8,991 nucleotides of DNA from DATIUV01 sp049322755 (lineage in GTDB: Bacteria > Pseudomonadota > Gammaproteobacteria > Burkholderiales > UBA6910). The notes beneath the pieces are model-generated. The model saw nothing but the letters and a program-made list of their open reading frames with translations, searched no databases and had not been told where the DNA came from. The first letter of the stretch is position 1, and every line of letters begins with the position of its first letter. The stretch lies in contig JBMOQX010000022.1 of the NCBI GenBank assembly GCA_049322755.1, forward strand, positions 1 through 8,991, given 5' to 3'. Positions 5,489 through 8,991 of this stretch are shown here, piece after piece. Made by a program: the position numbers and the translations under genes.

Positions 5489-6160
5489 ATGAGCGATTTC
5501 CGCAAGCAGTTCGTCGACTTCGCCATCCGGCAGGGCGTGCTGAGCTTCGGGGAGTTCAAGACCAAGGCCGGCCGGCTCTCGCCGTACTTCTTCAACGCCG
5601 GCCTGTTCAACGACGGGGCGTCGCTGCGCCAACTGGCGCAATTCTACGCGAAAGCCATCCTCGCGGCCGGCGTGCCCTTCGACATGCTGTTCGGTCCGGC
5701 CTACAAGGGCATTGCGCTGGTGGCCGCCACCGCCATGGCGCTGGCCGACGCCGGGCGCAACGCGCCGTTCGCATTCAACCGCAAGGAAGCGAAGGATCAC
5801 GGCGAGGGCGGCACGACAGTGGGCGCCCCCATCGCGGGCCGGGTGCTGATCGTCGACGACGTCATCTCCGCCGGCACCTCGGTGCGCGAGTCGGTCGAGA
5901 TCATCGGCGCCGCGGGCGGCACCCCCGGCGGCGTGGTGATCGCGCTGGACCGGATGGAGCGGGGCACCGGCCCCAAGTCCGCGACTCAGGAGGTGGAGAG
6001 CCGCTTCGGCATCCCGGTGATCAGCATCGCCACGCTGGATGACGTGATCGCCCTGCTGGAAACCAGAGAATCCCTGGCACAGCATTTGCACAGGATACGG
6101 GAGTACCGCGCGCAATACGGGGTTATGGACGACAAAACACGGGCCCCGGCGCGCTCCTGA
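5489..6160 (+). CDS. pyrE: Orotate phosphoribosyltransferase
   Basis: PyrE condenses orotate with PRPP to give orotidine 5'-phosphate, the fifth step of de novo pyrimidine synthesis, acting as a cytoplasmic dimer. The 223 residues match the family, with KTKAGRLSPYFFN (24-36), Lys73 in GPAYKGIALVA, the catalytic loop FNRKEAKDHGEGG (96-108) and the PRPP-binding signature VLIVDDVISAGTS (119-131). GIPVISIATLDDVI (174-187) is the usual C-terminal segment. The tail after residue 212 (MDDKTRAPARS) is slightly longer than usual. The ATG has GAGGG at a 5-base spacing. It is divergent from xthA and is followed 18 bases later by the DUF4124 gene on the same strand, so the two are probably co-transcribed. 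Confidence 0.97.
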   Translation: MSDFRKQFVDFAIRQGVLSFGEFKTKAGRLSPYFFNAGLFNDGASLRQLAQFYAKAILAAGVPFDMLFGPAYKGIALVAATAMALADAGRNAPFAFNRKEAKDHGEGGTTVGAPIAGRVLIVDDVISAGTSVRESVEIIGAAGGTPGGVVIALDRMERGTGPKSATQEVESRFGIPVISIATLDDVIALLETRESLAQHLHRIREYRAQYGVMDDKTRAPARS

Positions 6161-6178
6161 TCAACTGGGGGCAGTGCC

Positions 6179-6868
6179 ATGACAGCCGGGAATTTCCCGA
6201 ACCAAGGACGCCGAGGGTCAGAACGTGCCGCGATGCGGCAACGCGGGACGCTGATTCTGGCGGGGGTGCTGACGGCGTTGCTGATGGCCGCGCCCGCCCA
6301 CGCCAAGCTTTACAAGTGCACCGACGCCAACGGCAAGGTCTACTACACGGATAAGCTCACACCCGACTGCGTACAGAGTGGCGCGCGCGAAATGAAGCGC
6401 GGCATCGTGGTGAAGGAGTACGAGGCCGGCGAGATTCCAACCGACAAGAAAGGCAAGGATCCGAAGAAGCCGACGGCACTGCCCAAGGCCGAGCCCACCA
6501 AGGATGAGATCGAGCGGCAGCGGCGCGACCGGGCGCTGCTGGCCACTTACGCCAACGAAAAGGAAATCGACTTGGCGCGGGACCGCAACCTGCAGCAGAC
6601 CGAGCTGGCGCTGGGCAGCCTGCGGGCGCGGGAGAAGAACGCCCGGGCCAAGCAGGCCAAGTTCAAGAGCCAAGCGGACGATTTCGCCGCCCGCGGCAAG
6701 CCGGCCCCGACATGGCTGCAGGAAGAACTGGCGGAATCCGACCGGGAATTGAAAGGCGTTCAGGGAGACATCGCGGCCAAGCTGGAAGAGCAAAAGGCGA
6801 TCCGTACCCGCTTCGAGTCCGACAAGGAGCGGTATCGGGAACTCACCACCCCGCGGGCGGCCAACTGA
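6179..6868 (+). CDS. DUF4124 domain protein, secreted, coiled-coil
   Basis: The product has a signal peptide (hydrophobic core LILAGVLTALLMAAP, cleavage after AHA, residue 42 from this start), then a DUF4124 domain: KLYKCTDANGKVYYTDKLTPDC (about 43-64) with Cys47 and Cys64 placed for a disulfide. A Lys/Pro-rich linker (about 85-105) leads to a highly charged Glu/Arg/Lys/Gln-rich helical region (about 106-222), probably coiled coil, with ELALGSLRAREKNARAKQ and ESDRELKGVQGDIAAKLEEQ. The function of DUF4124 proteins is unknown; they are periplasmic in many beta- and gammaproteobacteria. Start choice is uncertain. ATG 6179 has GGGGG 7 bases upstream but gives a long 24-residue N-region; ATG 6233 gives a textbook signal peptide (MRQRGTLILAG) but lacks a nearby ribosome site. 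It follows pyrE by 18 bases and converges on gatB. Confidence 0.88.
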   Translation: MTAGNFPNQGRRGSERAAMRQRGTLILAGVLTALLMAAPAHAKLYKCTDANGKVYYTDKLTPDCVQSGAREMKRGIVVKEYEAGEIPTDKKGKDPKKPTALPKAEPTKDEIERQRRDRALLATYANEKEIDLARDRNLQQTELALGSLRAREKNARAKQAKFKSQADDFAARGKPAPTWLQEELAESDRELKGVQGDIAAKLEEQKAIRTRFESDKERYRELTTPRAAN

Positions 6869-6879
6869 GCAGCGCCCGC
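6853..6879. terminator. Possible hairpin at the convergent DUF4124/gatB ends
   Basis: A perfect 7-bp inverted repeat, GCGGGCG (6853-6859) and CGCCCGC (6873-6879), spans the stop codon of the DUF4124 gene, which falls in the 13-base loop. It lies in the 27-base convergent gap region and could act in both directions, but neither strand has a T-run after the stem. A chance GC-rich match is possible. Confidence 0.25.
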
Positions 6880-6895
6880 ACGGAAGACAGGCGGA

Positions 6896-8338
6896 TCAGC
6901 CGGCCAGCTTGCGCTTGAGGATCTCGTTGAGCTGGGCCGGGTTGGCCTTGCCCTTGGTGGCCTTCATCGCCTGGCCGACGAAGAACGCCAGCAGCTTGTC
7001 CCGGCCGCCGCGGTAATCCGCCACCTGCCGGGGATTCGCGGCGATGATCTCGTCCACGATTCCCTCCAGCGCCCCCGAGTCCGAGATCTGCCGCAGGCCC
7101 CTGGCATCGATGATGGCATCGGCGTCGCCCTCCCCGCGGCCCATGGCCTCGAACACGTCCTTGGCGATCTTCCCCGAGATGGTGCCGTCGGCGATGCGCT
7201 TCACCAGCCCGGCGAGCTGCGCCGGCCGGATCGGGCTGTCCTCGATCTCCAGCCCCTGCTTGTTGAGCCAGCCGGCGAGGTCGCCCATCACCCAGTTGGC
7301 GCACAGCTTGGGCTCCGCCGGCAGCAGTGCCAGCGTCTCTTCGAAATAGGCGGCGATCTCGCGGCTCGAGGTCAGCACGCCGGCGTCGTAGGCCGTCAGG
7401 GCGTAGTCGCGCATGTAGCGCTCGCGCTTGGCGCGCGGCAGCTCCGGCAGCGTTGCGCGCACGGCCTCGATCCAGTCCTCGTCCACCTCCAGCGGCAGCA
7501 GATCCGGGTCGGGGAAGTAGCGGTAGTCGTGGGCCTCTTCCTTGGAGCGCATCGAGCGGGTCTCGCCCTTGTCGGGATCGAACAGCCGCGTCTCCTGCAC
7601 CACCCTGCCGCCGTCCTCGATCAGCTCGATCTGGCGTCCCACCTCGTACTCGATCGCCTTCTCCAGGAAGCGGAAGGAGTTGAGGTTCTTGATCTCGCAG
7701 CGGATGCCCAGCTGGTCGCTGCCGGCCGGCCGCACCGAGACGTTGGCGTCGCAGCGGAAGCTGCCCTCCTGCATGTTGCCGTCGCAGATGTCGAGGTAGC
7801 GCACCAGCGAATGCAGCGCCTTGGCGTACGCCACCGCTTCCTCCTTGCTGCGCAAGTCCGGTTCCGAGACGATCTCCAGCAGCGGCGTGCCGGCGCGGTT
7901 CAGGTCGATCCCGCTCATGCCGTGGAAGTCCTCGTGCAGGGACTTGCCCGCATCCTCCTCGAGGTGGGCGCGGGTCAGCCGCACCACCTTCTCCGCGCCG
8001 CCGACGGGGATCGAGATCTCGCCGCCGACCACGATGGGCAGCTCGTACTGGCTGATCTGGTAGCCCTTGGGGAGATCGGGGTAGAAGTAGTTCTTGCGCG
8101 CGAACACCGAACGGCGGTTGATCTCGGCGCCGACGGCGAGCCCGAACTTGACCGCCTTCTCCACCGCGCCGCGGTTGAGCACCGGCAGCACCCCCGGCAG
8201 CGCGATGTCCACCGCGCATGCCTGGGTGTTGGGGGCGGCGCCGAACGCCGTGGAAGCCCCGGAGAAGATCTTGGAGGCGGTGGAAAGCTGCGCGTGCACC
8301 TCCAGGCCGATCACCACTTCCCAGTTTTCCCTGCTCAT
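6896..8338 (-). CDS. gatB: Aspartyl/glutamyl-tRNA(Asn/Gln) amidotransferase subunit B
   Basis: GatB binds misacylated Asp-tRNA(Asn) or Glu-tRNA(Gln), and with GatA (amidase) and GatC completes transamidation to Asn- or Gln-tRNA. The 480 residues are full length. Marks include WEVVIGLEVHAQL (6-18), FHGMSGIDLNRAGTPLLEIV (138-157) followed by SEPDLRS, the GatB signature region, SVRPAGSDQLGIRCEIKNLN (201-220), YFPDPDLLPL (274-283), and a C-terminal helical YqeY-like tail (about 340-480) ending NEILKRKLAG. The frame is open upstream to an ATG at 8461, but ATG 8338 gives the family N-terminus MSRENWEVVIGLE and has AGGA 7-8 bases before it; the longer version would overlap the upstream gene. The usual partners gatC and gatA are not immediately upstream. 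A lipoprotein gene ends 40 bases before the start instead. Confidence 0.96.
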   Translation of the reverse strand: MSRENWEVVIGLEVHAQLSTASKIFSGASTAFGAAPNTQACAVDIALPGVLPVLNRGAVEKAVKFGLAVGAEINRRSVFARKNYFYPDLPKGYQISQYELPIVVGGEISIPVGGAEKVVRLTRAHLEEDAGKSLHEDFHGMSGIDLNRAGTPLLEIVSEPDLRSKEEAVAYAKALHSLVRYLDICDGNMQEGSFRCDANVSVRPAGSDQLGIRCEIKNLNSFRFLEKAIEYEVGRQIELIEDGGRVVQETRLFDPDKGETRSMRSKEEAHDYRYFPDPDLLPLEVDEDWIEAVRATLPELPRAKRERYMRDYALTAYDAGVLTSSREIAAYFEETLALLPAEPKLCANWVMGDLAGWLNKQGLEIEDSPIRPAQLAGLVKRIADGTISGKIAKDVFEAMGRGEGDADAIIDARGLRQISDSGALEGIVDEIIAANPRQVADYRGGRDKLLAFFVGQAMKATKGKANPAQLNEILKRKLAG

Positions 8339-8378
8339 GACCCGTGTCCTGTCCCGCTCGCCCGTTGCCGCGTCGGCG

Positions 8379-8969
8379 TCAGCTGCAGCTTCCCTTGGCG
8401 CGGTCGGCGATGATCGGCCAAACGTACTGGAAGGTGCCTTGCGGCCGGCAGCGCTCGGCACAGTCGGTGAAGGCCACCGTCACCCAGCCCTCCTGCTCCC
8501 ACATGTGGACCGCACAACGGGAGCCCGGCGCCGACAGCCGCACGCTGGGCATGCTCCCGGTCTGCACGAAATCGCGCAGCACGAACTCGCAGCTGCCGCG
8601 CTTGGGCACGTCCACTCGGGCCTCGAAGACGCGCACGGTGGACTGCGCCACATCGAGACGCATCGACGCGCCGTAACCCGTTGGATCGGCAAATCGGCAA
8701 TCGGTTGCAACGTTGAGCGGCCGCACCGGCAGCGCCTTGGGCTTCGGCTTACCCGGCTTGCGGGGCGCCGGAGACGGTACGGCCACCGCCGGCGGCTCCG
8801 GTCGCGCTTCCGGGACCGGCGGCGCTTCCGGCGCCACCGCGCAGCCGCTCAGGACCGCCGCGGCGATCAGTGCGCTCGCGAGCGGGAGGCCGCCTCCGTC
8901 CGGACATCGGGGAGATCGGCCGTAGCGCGTCGGCGGCCGGCGGCGATTCGTCCGGCCGTCGATCCCCAT
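8379..8969 (-). CDS. Proline-rich, cysteine-rich lipoprotein of unknown function
   Basis: The 196-residue product has a lipoprotein signal: hydrophobic LPLASALIAAAVLSG followed by Cys43 in the lipobox LSGC. Residue +2 after the Cys is Ala, so outer-membrane anchoring is expected. A Pro/Ala/Lys-rich linker (44-84) leads to a compact domain (about 86-196) with six cysteines (91, 127, 152, 170, 174, 195), enough for three disulfides. Segments such as STVRVFEARVDVPKRGSCEF and GWVTVAFTDC suggest a small beta-rich periplasmic domain. I do not recognise the family. The N-region is unusually long (28 residues, Arg-rich), which makes the start at ATG 8969 less sure, but no other in-frame start precedes the hydrophobic stretch. 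The G-rich sequence just upstream (GGGGG about 7 bases away) may serve as ribosome site. It lies 40 bases upstream of gatB on the same strand, possibly in one transcript. Confidence 0.7.
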   Translation of the reverse strand: MGIDGRTNRRRPPTRYGRSPRCPDGGGLPLASALIAAAVLSGCAVAPEAPPVPEARPEPPAVAVPSPAPRKPGKPKPKALPVRPLNVATDCRFADPTGYGASMRLDVAQSTVRVFEARVDVPKRGSCEFVLRDFVQTGSMPSVRLSAPGSRCAVHMWEQEGWVTVAFTDCAERCRPQGTFQYVWPIIADRAKGSCS

Positions 8970-8991
8970 GCCCTCACCCCCGCCCCCTCTC
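8970..8991. repeat. Likely edge of a C-rich intergenic repeat
   Basis: The last 22 bases are a pure C/T-rich tract (CCCTCACCCCCG, then CCCCCTCTC) that resembles the left arm of the dispersed CCCTCACCCC...CCCTCTC hairpin repeat found between genes in many GC-rich proteobacteria, as I remember it. The second arm, if present, lies beyond the window. Confidence 0.4.

Noticed and set aside
4534..6042. 502-residue plus-strand open frame across xthA and into pyrE
   Set aside because: It lies antisense to xthA and out of frame over pyrE, both unmistakable; its product is low-complexity Arg/Gly/His-rich sequence.
6843..8219. 458-residue minus-strand open frame inside gatB
   Set aside because: Same strand as gatB but shifted frame; Arg/Gly/Ala-rich with no domain, while the gatB frame carries all family signatures.
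8339..8461. Longer GatB starting at ATG 8461
   Set aside because: The extra 41 residues overlap the lipoprotein gene, are low complexity, and precede the normal GatB N-terminus.

Overview
The window is high-GC bacterial chromosome (about two-thirds G+C by eye), tightly packed, with most genes recognisable as proteobacterial housekeeping functions. The metX-metW pair followed by a DUF4426 gene resembles the arrangement I recall from Pseudomonas and relatives. Together with a divergent xthA/pyrE pair, a DUF4124 protein and gatB, it points to a GC-rich gammaproteobacterium or a close betaproteobacterial lineage. I cannot place it more precisely from one window.

Layout. Bases 1-332 hold the 3' end of an RHS/YD-repeat gene that stops in the middle of a repeat, followed by a short AT-richer gap. 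Bases 403-855 (minus) encode a 150-residue protein I do not recognise, head-to-head with metX. Bases 873-2650 (plus) are metX and metW, overlapping by ATGA: acylation of homoserine and the partner methyltransferase-fold protein of methionine synthesis. After a GC-rich hairpin and a TATAAT element comes a secreted DUF4426 protein (2742-3173, plus). Its end overlaps by 7 bases the end of ampG, which runs the other way.

Bases 3167-5406 (minus) form a two-gene unit, xthA then ampG, joined by a TTGA stop/start overlap: a DNA-repair exonuclease and the muropeptide permease of cell-wall recycling. Divergent from it, pyrE (pyrimidine synthesis) and a periplasmic DUF4124 coiled-coil protein run on plus from 5489 to 6868. 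They converge on gatB (6896-8338, minus), the B subunit of the tRNA-dependent amidotransferase. Upstream of gatB on the same strand is a proline-rich, six-cysteine lipoprotein gene (8379-8969), not gatA or gatC.

I found no CRISPR array, RNA gene, complete mobile element or clearly new defence or biosynthetic system. The points most worth a second look are the truncated RHS tail and its junction, the unrecognised 150-residue protein with back-to-back -10 boxes, the TTG-started ampG coupled to xthA, the separation of gatB from gatA/gatC, and the cysteine-rich lipoprotein whose start abuts a G-rich intergenic repeat.
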